Below are positions 24,250-36,329 of a DNA stretch of 64,000 nt, one piece after another. The DNA is from Protula sp. h YS-2021 (Eukaryota; Annelida; Polychaeta; Sabellida; Serpulidae), in the NCBI GenBank assembly GCA_949752745.1, contig OX457027.1, positions 62,602,329 to 62,666,328 of the forward strand, read 5' to 3'. Positions within the stretch are counted from its first letter, which is position 1. Each line of letters begins with the position of its first letter. The translations under genes were made by a program, and so were the position numbers. Under the pieces are notes generated by a model. It had not been told where the DNA came from. It saw nothing but the letters and a program-made list of their open reading frames with translations, and ran no database searches.

Positions 24250-26990
24250 ATGTCTGGCAGGAAATTAAATCCTGTATGGAAATATTATATAGATTAGAAG
24301 TTAGAAATAACGGAAAAAATGTTAAAGGCTTTGAAGAGGAATTGGATAAAATTGCGCTACATCTGGCGTCAGCTATAGCAAATAGCGCGGGTTTATAAAG
24401 GCAATAAAAAATTTCGACATGTTGCGTGCCTTTTGAAGTTTCCTTCGTTTCACAAAGGATATCCTTTTGTGGCAGATTATTCATACAGATAGGAAAAAAT
24501 GAGATGTTTAAGTTGTACTTCCAGCTAGTGATGTTCGTTCTGTCGGGCATTCATGGTGTATGGTCTTTTTTCAGTTTATGCAAAGGACCGTGCTGCATAG
24601 CGGAAAAGATGGAGAAAAATCTGAAGACTTGTTAATTGATGAAGACCACTGGGTGCTGGATACACCGAACTTGCAAGAAAACCAGTGAGATGATTTTACT
24701 TTTTGTGGAGAATTGTTGGCATTGCCTTAATTATTAGTCCCCGTATATGCAAGTGCCTGTTATTATTCTGGGAAGGCAGTGTTTTGTACATTGTGTAAAC
24801 AATATTGTGGTTTGAGTAATACCCGCGCATAAGTCAAACAGGCCGCTTGAACACATATTACACGAGCGGCTTTGTAGCAGTTGTATTATTTGCGGTATCC
24901 GGACATAACGGCGACGGCCAAAACGGCGACGGCCATAACGGAGAAGACCAAAACGGCGACGGCCAAAACGGCGATGGCCAAAACGGCGACAAGTGCAACC
25001 CTGGACAAAACGGCGACGGAGTTTTTTTTTTTTTTAAGTTTATGCTTAAAAACGCTTATTAAAAAAACAAAACAAAAAGTAACAAGTTGCCAACACAGTT
25101 TAGTTAAACATCAGAGATAAACAAATTTGAACAAAGTGCTGTATTTCTCCCAACTGCCCTCCCTGCCACGAGTCACTGTCTCAGTAATCCGCTCAAGGGA
25201 TGATGTACTCATTTAACTTTTCTCAGGTAAAACTGAAAACTATTTTCTCAGGTAAAATAAAATTTAATCTTCTCTTTCACTGGTGTGGATTCGTATATAA
25301 TAACAGCATTTCACATAACCGATACAGACAAGGATTACCTCATTGAGGCGATTAAATTTCATCAGTCTTTCATTGGTGCTAATCCGAAGTCCTTTTAAAG
25401 GCATTTTTATTTTGCCTTTTATTGGTGTGGATTCATGTGCAAAAACGGATTAGTGGGCAGTCACTAAATACAATTGTCTTTCAAAATGTACTTATTAACT
25501 CCTCCCCCACACGATGGATTATCGTATAATTGCGATTAGAAATATATGGGAAAATAAGTGTTAAATTATCCATTTTATTTTGCCTTAAAATTTAAATATT
25601 GGTTCAAATTATACTAATCTTCAAGTAGAAATGAATTGATTTATCTGGCAACACTATTCTTTGTTTTTTTATTTTCAACATTAAATTATTTATCTTCGTC
25701 GCCGTTTTGTCCAGGGTTGCATTTGTCGCCGTTTTGGCCATCGCCGTTTTGGCCGTCGCCGTTTTGGTCTTCTCCGTTTTGGCCTTCGCCGTTTTGGCCG
25801 TCGCCGTTTTGTCCGGGATTCATTATTTGCATATCGTGTAGTGAGATTTGGGTGTTGTTCGAGAGGTGTGTCCATGTTACAGAAGCAAGTTAATATGTGA
25901 GCCGAGTTATGTTTTGTGTGAAGAGTTGAAGTTCGGACGAGCGTCTTTCAAAGGGTTCAATACGGAAATAGAGGTAATGCCTACCGCAGTCCGTTATATG
26001 ATCTTTTTGTCAGCATTAATACTGCAAAGTAATGATTCGCAAATACTGGCGTCGTAAATCTTTATTCTGTGTAATAAATATCTTTTTTGTTAAATAATCA
26101 GCTGTCTAATCAGTTTCTTATGTCTCAGTCCTCCGTATGAATGTCCTCGTACGACAATTTGTACAGGAGAATGCTTCAAACAATAATTTGACAGTATATT
26201 TTTCACATCAAGAGTCTGATGTAACCACAGACGCTTACAAGATAACTTTAACCCTAGGGTAGAAATGAAAAATCCTCCTGAAGGGTAATCAAGGTGAGGG
26301 AAATGTGGTCTTCTTTCTGTTTCATTACCAGATATTGATGTGGAAAATAAAAAAAATTTGTGAAATAAAACTATTTCCCACACCATGATCTTGTTTTCAA
26401 GCGGACTCTAAATATCCTCGAATAAGTAATTTTCGACCGGATTGAATTTTTAAAATGTTTTGAAATTGTTTGCTACTTGTTTTTTATTGTTTTTCTACAG
26501 AGGGTGATGCGAGCACGGCAGACAGAAAATGATTTGGAATTAGCAGAGGAACGGGAAAAGGAAATGGGAGTAGATGATGAAGAGATGGCGGAGAGGTACG
26601 CGTCCTTATATGTAACATCCTGTTTTCATGCAAACATTTGCCAGAAATAATATAAACTGCGGGAGCAAATTGAAATTACTTCAGTGAAAGTCCCAAGTTA
26701 AACACCGTATGGTAGTTTTCAATGAATATTAACCGCTTCCAAGTGATGATATATGCTTTGAAACCACTGGAAATATTTCACGTTTTATGGAAACAATAGA
26801 TTTTTTTTTAAACAGGTACAGCTCACTTGTTAGTACAATTGGTAAAAAGTTCAAGAAGAAACGGAAAGTCGGTACTGCAGAAACAAGTGAACCTTCTACG
26901 TCAGAGAACTGCGAAAATGATTCAGAAAAGTCAGCCCATAAAAAACGCTTCAAGACGGACAGAACTTTTAAGAAACCTGTTGATGATTAG
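24250..26990 (+). CDS. MPHOSPH6: MPHOSPH6, nuclear RNA exosome cofactor
   Basis: Exons 24575-24684, 25883-25973, 26501-26595 and 26816-26990 (stop TAG) join in frame. A tentative first exon at 24250-24273 encodes MSGRKLNP. Together they give about 164 residues, against about 160 in vertebrates. Family landmarks in order: FMQRTV at the start of exon 2, EDHWVLDTPNL near its end, SYVLCEELKFGRASFKGFN in exon 3, and DEEMAERYSSLVSTIGKKF across the exon 4/5 junction, then a Lys-rich tail. MPHOSPH6 (yeast Mpp6) tethers the MTR4 helicase to the nuclear exosome and is needed for 5.8S rRNA 3' maturation; that is family knowledge. The first exon is uncertain because vertebrate proteins have about nine more residues before FMQR. 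Intron 2 is mostly a foldback transposon. Confidence 0.88.
24894..25821. mobile_element. Foldback element with 15-bp-unit inverted arms and 9-bp target duplication
   Basis: The left arm (24894-25020) starts GGTATCCGGACATAACGG and runs through about seven 15-bp units of the type AAAACGGCGACGGCC. The right arm (25698-25821) is its inverted complement and ends in GTCCGGGATTC. ATTATTTGC lies directly outside both ends (24885-24893 and 25822-25830). The roughly 680-bp interior has no transposase. The 9-bp duplication favours a Mutator-like origin. The element fills most of MPHOSPH6 intron 2 and ends about 50 bp before the exon 3 acceptor, so the intron RNA can fold into a stem of about 120 bp. The Asn-Gly-Asp-rich frame through the arm is a repeat artefact. 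Confidence 0.8.
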
Positions 26991-28125
26991 ACATAGTGTG
27001 TTTTAAGTAGGTTTTGAATTAGAAACTATTGTAGAAAACAAAATGCGCGAGCTTTAAAAAAGATACTTTTTGTGTTCGTTTGGCACAATTTATGTAGAAC
27101 CGTGCCATAAATTATCTTGGGTGGATGGGGGTGGGGGTTGAGGAGCCTATGTAAAGATCTTGTGCTTGGACTGACAGAAAAAAGTGGTTGAAGGGGGGAA
27201 AGAGGGTGATGTTGCGTTGTGATGGCGATGTCGAGTACACACGTTCATTAATGCATAGCGTGACGCTTTCGATGCTGAGAAAGTGGAGAATATGGCTGTG
27301 CGTATTTACTTGTCATATGCACTGAAAAAAATGCTACTGTTTCCTTTGTACGCACACGTACCAGTGTGTTTGAGCTGATCCGAAAACACTCCCTCAGCTA
27401 TGCGCACTTCACCCCGCCTTTCAGGCTTGTGTGATTTTATCAGTATCCTGTATTTCGTTATGTTGTGGACCATTATCAATTTTTTTGTGTTCATGGTTAT
27501 TATTAATCCACCGCCGCCTAGTTTGAAGTGAGGGACTTAAAAAGAAATTCCTTTCTTCCCGTTTCTGTCCGGTTACACTTCAGTCTTAGATATTCAACTG
27601 AGGAACTTTATTACTGTACATAATCGTTCCAAATTTAGATGCTGCCTCATGCATAAGGCCTGTCCGACATGTCTGTAAACAGGGCTGAGAACGTATTCGT
27701 TTTCTCCAACTTCCTGTATGGTATCGGAAAGTTTTTAATCTCCCTAGGCTCAACGGGAACTGCCCAGTATTTCGAATTGCCAAAACTCCGAAACCCCACT
27801 AGTTCGCCTGATAAGCACTCAGAAAACCAAGAACTATATATATATTGTGCTAAATATATAAACATAATAAATTTAGTAATACTCTAAATGGCACTTTTCT
27901 TTATACCACAATATATTGTTACATTTGTAAATAAAAAGCTCCTTTCTGATTGGTCTCTCGGTGTTTCACTGTGAAATAGTTAACAAAACTAACTATTACA
28001 TGATTCCGGTTTGGGAGCACGACCAATTGACAAAGCTTTTAACTATAGCCTAGAACAAGGATTACTAAATAGTACATAATTGGCAATATTAGCATTAGCA
28101 TGCCACAGGGTGACAACATTACCTT
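26991..28125. other. Intergenic, no gene recognised
   Basis: Follows the MPHOSPH6 stop and should hold its 3' UTR. A G-rich stretch lies near 27120-27145. Open frames near 27586-27887 on both strands overlap each other and resemble no family I recognise. Confidence 0.45.
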
Positions 28126-28640
28126 ATTATCACCCGTGAAACGAGGGGATATAGGTTTGAGCTTGTCCGTCTGTCCCACTTGATGGTAAGAGTCTTGTTG
28201 AGTCCACTTCTCTATTAACTACAGTGGTTAGAGGTATCATTCCTATAGCTAATAGCTAGGGAATGTAGGTGGGCAATGTCAAGGTTTCAGTTTGACCGAT
28301 GAAAAATTGTCAAAAAAAACAGCCCTCTGAAAATTGCCTAAATTGACACTTTCGAGGGTACCTTGTGAAGTCAACTTCTCTATTAAGGAATCATGCAAGA
28401 GCTGTTATTCTTTCATATATGCAATATTCAGTGTATGTTTGCGTGAAACGTCAAAGTTCCAGTTTGATCGATTGAAAATTACAGCCCTCTGAAAATTGCC
28501 TAAATTGACGCTTTCGAGGGTACCTTGTGGAGTCCACATCGCTGTTAAGGAATCCTGTAAGAGCTATCATTCTTCCAAAGTTATTAATTTATTGTGACAA
28601 TGAGTTTCACGGGTGGTCCTGCTGCTCTCTGACAGCATCT
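28126..28640 (+). mobile_element. Helentron-like element (ATCACCCGTG family)
   Basis: It starts TTATCACCCGTGAAACGAGG, then GATATAGGTTTGAGCTTGTC and CCGTCTGTCC. It ends near GAGTTTCACGGGTGGTCC (28602-28619), a subterminal inverted copy of the start. The interior has two units sharing CAGCCCTCTGAAAATTGCC and CTTTCGAGGGTACCTTGTG. The same start occurs at 49637. Confidence 0.6.
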
Positions 28641-29549
28641 AGTTTTTAAAATGTCTATGATAGGAGCAACTTTAGAAAAGGGTAAATAGCACATACAAGA
28701 AGGAGAATTACAAGTAGAATGTCCCTATTATTTTTATGTGACCTTTTTTGACATTCACCAACATTACGTTATTATTTTTCAAGTTAGTGAAAGTCGGATC
28801 CCGACAGAAACCCATGAAACTCGTCCAAAGTTTGCATATGCGGTGTTTATCCCAAAATTTTCAATTCGCCTGTAATTATTAAGACATTGAAATAAACACC
28901 GAAAAGTTTGTCCTTGCTCATGCTAATAAAACTAAAACCTATTGATTTCACTGTCAGGCAGAGAGTTTCAGAAGCTATCTTCTATACAAATGTATAATTT
29001 GTTGTTCTCTACAGAACGATTTACCTAAACTGGAAGCAATTACCGTACGGAAGAGCGATTTATCTGAACTGGAAAAGAATTACAATTTTTTTGACAAATT
29101 TTGTAGCTTGTAAGCTAGCTTTTATATAACAGCAGCTGCAAAGTTGACAAAGGTTACCTGTTTTATTGCAATATTATAACGGTATAATTTTGTTTTACCA
29201 CGGAGTGACGCCAGTCCTAAAACATTGTATACCACTTCAGTATTACATATCAAATCAAAGTCATATAGATTCTGATGTTATGATATACATCTCTCTTTTT
29301 TGCCTTTAAAGGATCTCTTTTTTAAAAGATGTTTGATGATTTGCATCGCAATAGAGACTAATCCTTTCATCAGTTAAATTTTTTTCTAAAGATATAAAGC
29401 TTTTGCAAAAAGTTAACTTTTCAAATTTTATGCCCGAGAACACCATGAAGTGAAAAGCACAATCTTGGCAAAAGTGCAAATTTCTTTCTTGATTTTACTT
29501 TCCGGATTTTTATGTATATATCATATTACATTTATCATTTTACGGCATT

Positions 29550-29551
<2 letters not shown>
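28641..29551. other. No gene recognised
   Basis: AT-rich spacer with no coding exon or repeat that I can support. Confidence 0.4.

Positions 29552-29626
<75 letters not shown>
29552..29626. repeat. (CT)n microsatellite
   Basis: About 37 uninterrupted CT dinucleotides. Confidence 0.95.
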
Positions 29627-29629
<3 letters not shown>

Positions 29630-29759
29630 CCTTATTTGCCTTGGCTTCCTGTAAGTAAATAAAATATCGAAGATAATTGATCTACGCTACAATAGAGTCT
29701 ATAAACTGTCACTCTTAATAAATAATGTTATCTGTTAAATCGAAATGGAAAAATGTACT

Positions 29760-30800
29760 CAAGCAAAAGGTCCGGTTAATTCAGGACATCGGGATCTTTT
29801 AGTAATTCAAGAGAACCTCCGGGGCACTTGGTACCATATGTATTATCTTACAGCACGCAGTTGTGTCATGCGTCCACCACGTCCTCGTCTTCAGTTGAAG
29901 ACCTGGTGTCACCAGAAGTTTCGTCCCGTTAACTTCAAGACGTCCTATGCCAGGCAGGACTACGACAGGAGCGATCTGACGCACTCAGAAGCGGTGTAGC
30001 TCAATCATGTTGGTGACTATCTCTTCGTATTTCGTCTGAGCCATAGCAAGCTTGATCTTTGTTCGTATTAGTGCTTTGCCGTCTTTTTCTGACACTCCAA
30101 TCAAACTGCCCATCTTCAAGATGGCTCTACCAACAAACCCTCTGCACCTTTCTTCGATTGGCAGTGTCCACGCTTTTGAGATTCTCATATTTGGTCTTCT
30201 TCCTCTCGTACTCGCCTTCCATCCACTCTTCCCATGGCACTGTTAATTCCATCATTACAATCTGCTCGGACTCTTTGGACCACAGCACTATGTCCGATCG
30301 TAAGTTGGTTTACGTCACTTCTGCGAGAAACACCAAATTCGCCTGCAGGTCCACACTCATCTGCCAGTCCCTCACAGTCGAAAGTAGTCCTGCTATATCC
30401 TCCTCTTTTGGTAAGCGCTTTGTGCAGCTTTCACAAACACTGTGGACGTCAGTTTGTTCGGTTGTTTATGTCTCTTCTTACTAATACTTTGTTTTTAGAA
30501 GTCTTGACACACCCTCCAGCACTTTTTCGTGTCTCCATCGATATTTTGCTTGAGTGAAGGCCACACTCACGCTGACACGATATGCTCTAGAGTTCCTCTG
30601 CGTCCGCACAGCTCACATCTGTCTTCCTCACGCAAACTCCATCGCTTTAAATTACTGTGCTTGTCACAAAATGCGAAGCATGGGGTTAATTTTGAAATCC
30701 GACGCAGTCCTTGCAGAATGTCAATTTTGTTAATAAAGGGAAGAGGTGCCTTTATTAAACACCTTTGTTCTTTTGGAGCTAGACTCCGCATTTGGTTATA
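29760..30800 (-). pseudogene. Decayed retroelement C-terminal coding fragment
   Basis: Minus-strand pieces in order: LREEDRCELCGRRGTLEHIV (a Cys-rich knuckle near 30570-30640), then after a frame change YRWRHEKVLEGVSRLL. A further frame change gives ELTVPWEEWMEGEYERKKTK, and later RCRGFVGRAILKMGSLIGV (about 30085-30140). This order of blocks is the familiar C-terminal region of reverse-transcriptase-type ORFs repeated in many animal genomes. Stops and at least two frameshifts separate the blocks, so it is dead. No reverse transcriptase domain is present in the window. Confidence 0.6.
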
Positions 30801-31765
30801 AAAAGAGGTTCAAATTTCAAAAACCCCGCGTTTAGTTATCGTATTCGAAAGTTACGCACTCGTACGCTCACTGAAATTCAGCAGAACTTCAAATAACTTT
30901 TTGTAAAATTTCTCCAACGTCATAGGTCATGAATTGGCATCTGTATGCTGTGCTTTTATACGTGTTTATCAGGTACTGAAATATAACGAGAAAATATTTG
31001 CAAAGCAGTGAAATTTTGTACAATGACAGAATTGCCTTGTTTATCATAGTCTTTCAATCAAACCCACTATCGCAAGAAGTCGTTTGATGATAAATTTGTA
31101 TTGTATTATAATTCACTGCGTAGCAAATTACTTAAAAATTATGCTCCAAAAGCAATTTTTCATCAAGACCATTTATATCTATGTTAGTATTTTCAGTACA
31201 GTATTAACAGAGTTTTAGTCATCTTTGTATTGTTTGAAATGCGATATGTATGTGCAAAACAAGAAAAATTACTTATAGTCACCAAACTTTCACTCATCAC
31301 TTGCAATTTCAGCGAAGTTCTTATTTGAAGTGTAGGTCTGCGTTCAATGGAGCAAGTTTGTCAGTGATCTGAGCTCGTTTAAAAGCGCTCGTTTAAAAGC
31401 GGTCACCAGCGAAGCCCAAAATGTTACTGCTCCACTGTATTTAATAAAATATATTCATCAACGAATTTTCCCATTGTTAACGCAAGGCGTTTCGAATGGT
31501 TTATTTACATTTGTTCTGATTGGTTGAAAACTGATGATCATCAGTCGTGGGTCAAGGGAGGATAAAGTAAAGGAAGAAAAACGATGTCATGAAGAGAAAC
31601 GTTGCATCTTAAAGCCTCCGGGTACAAACTGTTGACAGAGTTGTTACATAAGTGACGCAACTGCCTAGAAATTGATCCAACTGAAACCTGTGGCCTTTTG
31701 TGAAATCTCCTTCTTCACTGTCAGCTGTTCACGCTGACGATACGTACATACTCGTACAAGTACGA
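30801..31765. other. No gene recognised
   Basis: AT-rich spacer with no exon or clear repeat. Confidence 0.4.
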
Positions 31766-31768
31766 GTA

Positions 31769-32880
31769 CAAGGCCCATACCGCAGAATGGGACGGAGGGT
31801 AGAATGAGACATTTGACGCAGATAGACTGAAACCTACTTTACTCATTTTACTATTAGATATCTTTAGCTCCACATACTTGGTAAAGTGTATCTCATAATA
31901 TTGTAACATAAAATTGAAAGTATCTTGTGTTGTTCAAGAGAAAAGTTAATAAAACCAGCCAAATTGATCAGCTGTTTATTTGTTGACGTCGCCATCTTGG
32001 TTCTGGGACATCGGTTGTAACGCTGTTTGTGATTGGTTCATGTTCAGGCCGACATTTTATGACCCAATCTTGTCTATTGTTTACCTTAGAAACTCAATTT
32101 ATACTTTTGTGTATTTTAATGTCCGTATACCGGGAAGTTGCTGTGTTTTGTATTAACGATGTTTGGTTAGACCTCTTCTGTCGGTGGTATGTATTTGTTC
32201 ACGTGTAAGTATAGGGATATTTCCCTAAAATAATTTTAAATCCATAATTTTGTCCCAATTACTGTCTCGTCCTTGTACAAGGCCCAGACCGTAGAATGGG
32301 ACGAATGGTAGAATGGGACATTTCACACAGATAGACTGAAATCTGCTTTACTCATTTTACTAATGGATATCCTTAGAACCATAAACTTGAGAAAATGTAC
32401 CTCGTAATATTGTAACATAAAATTAAAAGTATTTGTTCAAGAGAAAAGTTAATAAGAGTAGCCAGATTGATCAGCTGTTTTTTGTTGACGTCGCCATCTT
32501 GGTTCTGCGACGTCATTTGTATCGCTGTTGATGATTGATTCTCGTGCAGACCGTCGCCATCTTTGTTCTGCGACACCGTTTGTAAGGCTGTCGGTGATTG
32601 GTTAACGTTCAGGCCAGCATTTTATTTCCCAAACTTGTCTATTGTTTACCTTAGAAACACAATTTATACCTTTGTATATTTTATTGTCCGTACATTAGGG
32701 AGCTGCTGTGTTTTGTATAAGTAATGTTTGGTTTGACCTCCTCTGTCGGTGGTATATATTTGTTGTGTGTAATTTGAGGGATATCTCCCTAAAATAATTA
32801 AAAACCCATAATTTTTTTCCCACTGGTTACTGTCTTCCTTGTCGCCTGTTATAAGCCAATTCGCACTTTCGGGTCTTTCC
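31769..32880 (+). repeat. Two direct copies of an approximately 505-bp repeat
   Basis: Copy 1 starts near 31769 and copy 2 near 32277, with shared blocks in the same order: ACAAGGCCCANACCG, GATAGACTGAAA, ATAATATTGTAACATAAAAT, AAGAGAAAAGTTAATAA, TTGATCAGCTGTTT, GACGTCGCCATCTTGGTTCT, CTTGTCTATTGTTTACCTTA and a TTGGTT.GACCTC.TCTGTCGG block. A partial third copy is at 36330-36540. Confidence 0.75.
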
Positions 32881-33436
32881 GGTGGAGGTGTTGTTACGTT
32901 GGGATAAATTATACAGAAACGATAAGGGAAAAACGTTAAAATTCTAATTTTCTTTCAACATGCACACTTTCAAATTTATAAAGCCATCATAGGATCTATT
33001 AAAAACTATTTTACATATTTTTCAGTCCCTTTATTAGCCAACGATGTTTCTGGCAAAATGGAATTGTGTTGATTTTTTGCCGTTTTTTTTTCCTTTCATT
33101 TCTTAATATCCTTATCCCAGCTGAATACAGCCGAAACGCAAAAAACTTTTCGGCAAAAGTCAAAGTGCGATTTGGCTTATTAGCTCCAAGTCAGCACTTC
33201 ATTATTTTAGGCTAAGACTAGCATGTAATATGTTTTTACGTTCTGTACATTGTGCACTGACAAAACAATAAATTTAAAAAGTTCTCAATGCGGATACCAA
33301 GTACACCGAAATGTAGTATTGGGGATGGGTAAGTTTTTTCTCTGTTGAGGTCTCCTGAGAAAAAAAATGCGTAAGGGAGTCGTTTAGGGGGACCCACTAG
33401 TTTGTTCCAAACTTCGCTTGCTTCTACGAGGCAAAT
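32881..33436. other. No gene recognised
   Basis: Spacer between repeats. Nothing recognisable. Confidence 0.4.
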
Positions 33437-33560
33437 AGCATTCAAATTGGACGGCACATCGCTGTTGGTTAAATTACAGATTGGCATGTTAGTTGCAAAA
33501 GATAATCATAGCTTGTAATAAGAGTGTCATGGCGAAATGCGTGCCTTCTAGTTTGTAAAT
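33437..33560 (+). repeat. Dispersed repeat, copy 2 (partner at 20625)
   Basis: Shares TTGGTTAAATTACAGATTG, AATAAGAGTGTC and CTTCTAGTTTG with 20625-20760 in the same order. Confidence 0.55.
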
Positions 33561-34200
33561 AAACCTAGAGTAACTGGTACGAACCATATTTTCACATTAA
33601 AAGAACACATTTTCAGTTTTCCCAATTAACATATGCTATTCAATTTCATGTTTCTCTCCGTGTATGTCTGGACTTGCAATCTTAACTTTGTAGTTTAGTC
33701 CACCTTAGAATTAACGATGGGGAGGGTAATGAATGACTATAGTAGATCCAGACTGATGAAATGAAAAACAACATAATCCGTGATTGGAAATAAGATTGTT
33801 TTGTCAAGTATCGCTAGCTCCGAGTCAGCTCTTCCTAGAATTACCTCGTATATTTCTCTGTTGGAAAAGGTAGCTCTCGCACTCAGCTGTCGAATTTTTG
33901 CGTTCTGGGCTTTCAATGTTATATGACCAATATTAAAAGAATTCATATAAAGGGGTTATGAATTATCTGTAAAGTACATACTCAAATAATTGACAGGTGC
34001 AGAATTATGCATAAATTTATACTGTACACCCACAATATTTCACTTTTAATTTCTTCAGTAGTTTTTGAAATATCAATTCAAAAGTTTTTGGTGGATAATT
34101 GCAAAATTTGTCACTTTGTCACGAAATAACCATGCTCCTTGTGTACAAACAAATCTCCCACGATTGAATAAAGCGAGAGATTTGTGTTTATTTATTTATT
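33561..34200. other. No gene recognised
   Basis: AT-rich spacer ending in a short TTTA run next to the following element. No exon seen. Confidence 0.4.
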
Positions 34201-35035
34201 TATTAGGCCCCAACCCTAAAGGGTTGGGGGCCTATAGACTTGGGGTGTCTGTCTGTCCGTCATCGCTTTTTTGTACAAGCGATATCTCGAGAACGCAGAG
34301 GCCTAGAGACTTGATGTTGGGCTCATTTGAAAGGTCTCGACTTGTAGATGTGCCTTTTGGCCATTTTGGCCAAATTCGATCACGTGATCTTGGCCAAATT
34401 GGCCAAAAACGCAAAAAATCGACTTGTGTTTGTACAGGCGATATCTCGTAAAGGCAGAGGCCTAGAGACTTGATGTTGGGCTCATTTGAAAGGTCTCGAC
34501 TTGTAGATGTGCCTTTTGGCCATTTTGGCCAAATTCGATCACGTGATCTTGGCCAAATTGGCCAAAAACGCAAAAAATCGACTTGTGTTTGTACAGACGA
34601 TATCTCGTAAACGCAGAGGCCTAGAGACTTGATGTTGGGCTCATTTGAAAGGTCTCGACTTGTAGATGTGCCTTTTGGCCATTTTGGCCAAATTCGATCA
34701 CGTGATCTTGGCCAAATTGGCCAAAAACGCAAAAAATCGAATTGTGTTTGTACAGGCGATATCTCGAGAACGCAGAGGCCTAGAGACTTGATGTTGGGCT
34801 CAATTGAAAAGTCTCGACTTGTAGATGTGCCTTTAGGCCATTTTGGCCAAATTCGGTCACGTGATCTGCTAAATTTTGGGGGTAAAAAAAGATTTTCCGC
34901 CAGCCAGTATCATTGTTTTTCAAAGTTTTGAGCAGAAGTAGGACATTTATTTTTCTTGGCCTAAACTGGCCAACAGGTTCAAAACCATAGACGACCCCTT
35001 ACAATTTTGGGGGCGTTGGGGCCTGTTAGTGTTCA
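34201..35035 (+). mobile_element. Helentron-like element with 159-bp core repeats
   Basis: The hairpin GGCCCCAACCC-TAAA-GGGTTGGGGGCC lies at 34206-34232. It is followed by TGTCTGTCTGTCC and about 3.7 tandem units of 159 bp (about 34260-34880; the phrase CAGAGGCCTAGAGACTTGAT recurs near 34295, 34454, 34613 and 34772). It closes with GGGGGCGTTGGGGCC near 35008. Each unit has an interrupted palindrome centred on GATCACGTGATC with flanking TTGGCCAAA arms. The 166-residue open frame on the minus strand is a consequence of the 159-bp period. Confidence 0.75.
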
Positions 35036-35437
35036 CTGAATACTTGTTTATTTTGTATTCTTTACTTTTAAAGAAACCGTAATACAGACGTTGTATATTA
35101 TTGCCGATGGTTTTTAGTAAATGCCAATAAAGATTTGTGGGTGATTGAATTTCGCACTTAATCGCAACAGAGGTGCATCGAAGTGAGCGCAGTTAAGTTG
35201 TATATTGTTAAATAGCTGGGAATTGAATCCAGACGCTAAACTCCAATGCGAGCCGCCTTATGTGGCTAAATATCGCAAAATAAGGAATATTTGAGTCGAA
35301 AGGGGTGCAAAATCTGCAGCTGGTTTATTTATTGAAGCAAAAATGTAACATTTTGTTGTCAGCAGTTTAACTATCTTAACCAATTTTATCTCCCGTCCCT
35401 CGTAGACAGCTTAATTTCTATCTTGTATACCTAGGGC

Positions 35438-35520
35438 GGTATGCGGACAAAACGTCCACTGCCAAAACGTCGACGGTCAAAACGTCGACAAACGTAAAGC
35501 AGATATATCGTCGACCATTC
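35438..35520 (+). mobile_element. Solo arm of a 15-bp-unit foldback element
   Basis: It starts GGTATGCGGACAAAACG, then 15-bp units AAAACGTCCACTGCC, AAAACGTCGACGGTC and AAAACGTCGACAAAC. The start matches the termini at 24894 and 17946, while the units are related to but distinct from those at 24894. No opposite arm was found nearby. Confidence 0.5.
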
Positions 35521-36329
35521 GAGGTAGTCTCCCGAACCATTGGTATTGGTTGGTGTTTAATTTGGTTAACAGTTACTCCCCCACCCCCCTTCTTCCTCAT
35601 CACACACACATGTAAGTCACCGGGCGCAGCAGGAGCTGGTCAAATACTTGCCCAGAATTCGTGTTACCTTCAGGAATTTAGAAGCCAATGTGAGGTGCTG
35701 TTTTAAGGGGCCTCGTATTTAAGAAACACTGCATTATGTATTTAAGATATTGCTGGCAGTTAAGTATGCGATACTCAGCCACTGTAGCAGACATTAAGTC
35801 ATAATTAATTTCGGAGGACGACAACAAGTATTTATTTGATGTCTTTTAGTTGTGTTTGCATTTGACCCCGGTCCATCTATCGTGTTGGATTCAGAGTCAT
35901 ATGGTGTTGAATTTTATTGAAAGTGCTTTTTTTTGGTGGCGGAGTTTTATAAATAACCGAAGCTTGTCGATAACAAAATACAATTAATCTAGGCAATAAT
36001 TAGGACTTGGTTAAATGATTTACACAATGCAAAGACAAATCATAAACATTTTTTTAACGAATTCAACGATTTTTAGAGATGATGCTTTGATGTAGAGCGA
36101 ACCACTGTAATCTGAGCTCAGAAATGATTAGGAATTCCTAAACATGTTCTTTTACGTTTTTTTATTGACATCTAGACTCGCGATGTTTATTTGTTAAGTG
36201 CAAGATCAAACATCGACGTCGGAATTTATAAAACTAGTTGGTGTATACTTCTGTAATATGGAGCATGGGAACAAATTCCAGATTGTCAGTGTAAGATATA
36301 GAAACAATCTGGAAGTTTGGAACGAACCA
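35521..36329. other. No gene recognised
   Basis: No exon or repeat that I can support. Confidence 0.4.

Noticed and set aside
24847..25062. Asn-Gly-Asp-rich frame, collagen-like in appearance, and the Arg/Pro-rich frame at 25690-25875
   Set aside because: Both are the two inverted arms of the foldback element read in frame. 15-bp units keep any frame open.
24894..25821. CRISPR-like regular repeats
   Set aside because: The units are contiguous 15-bp tandem repeats without unique spacers, in an animal intron.
34232..34732. 166-codon minus-strand frame with 53-residue repeats
   Set aside because: Product of the 159-bp tandem core of a Helentron-like element.
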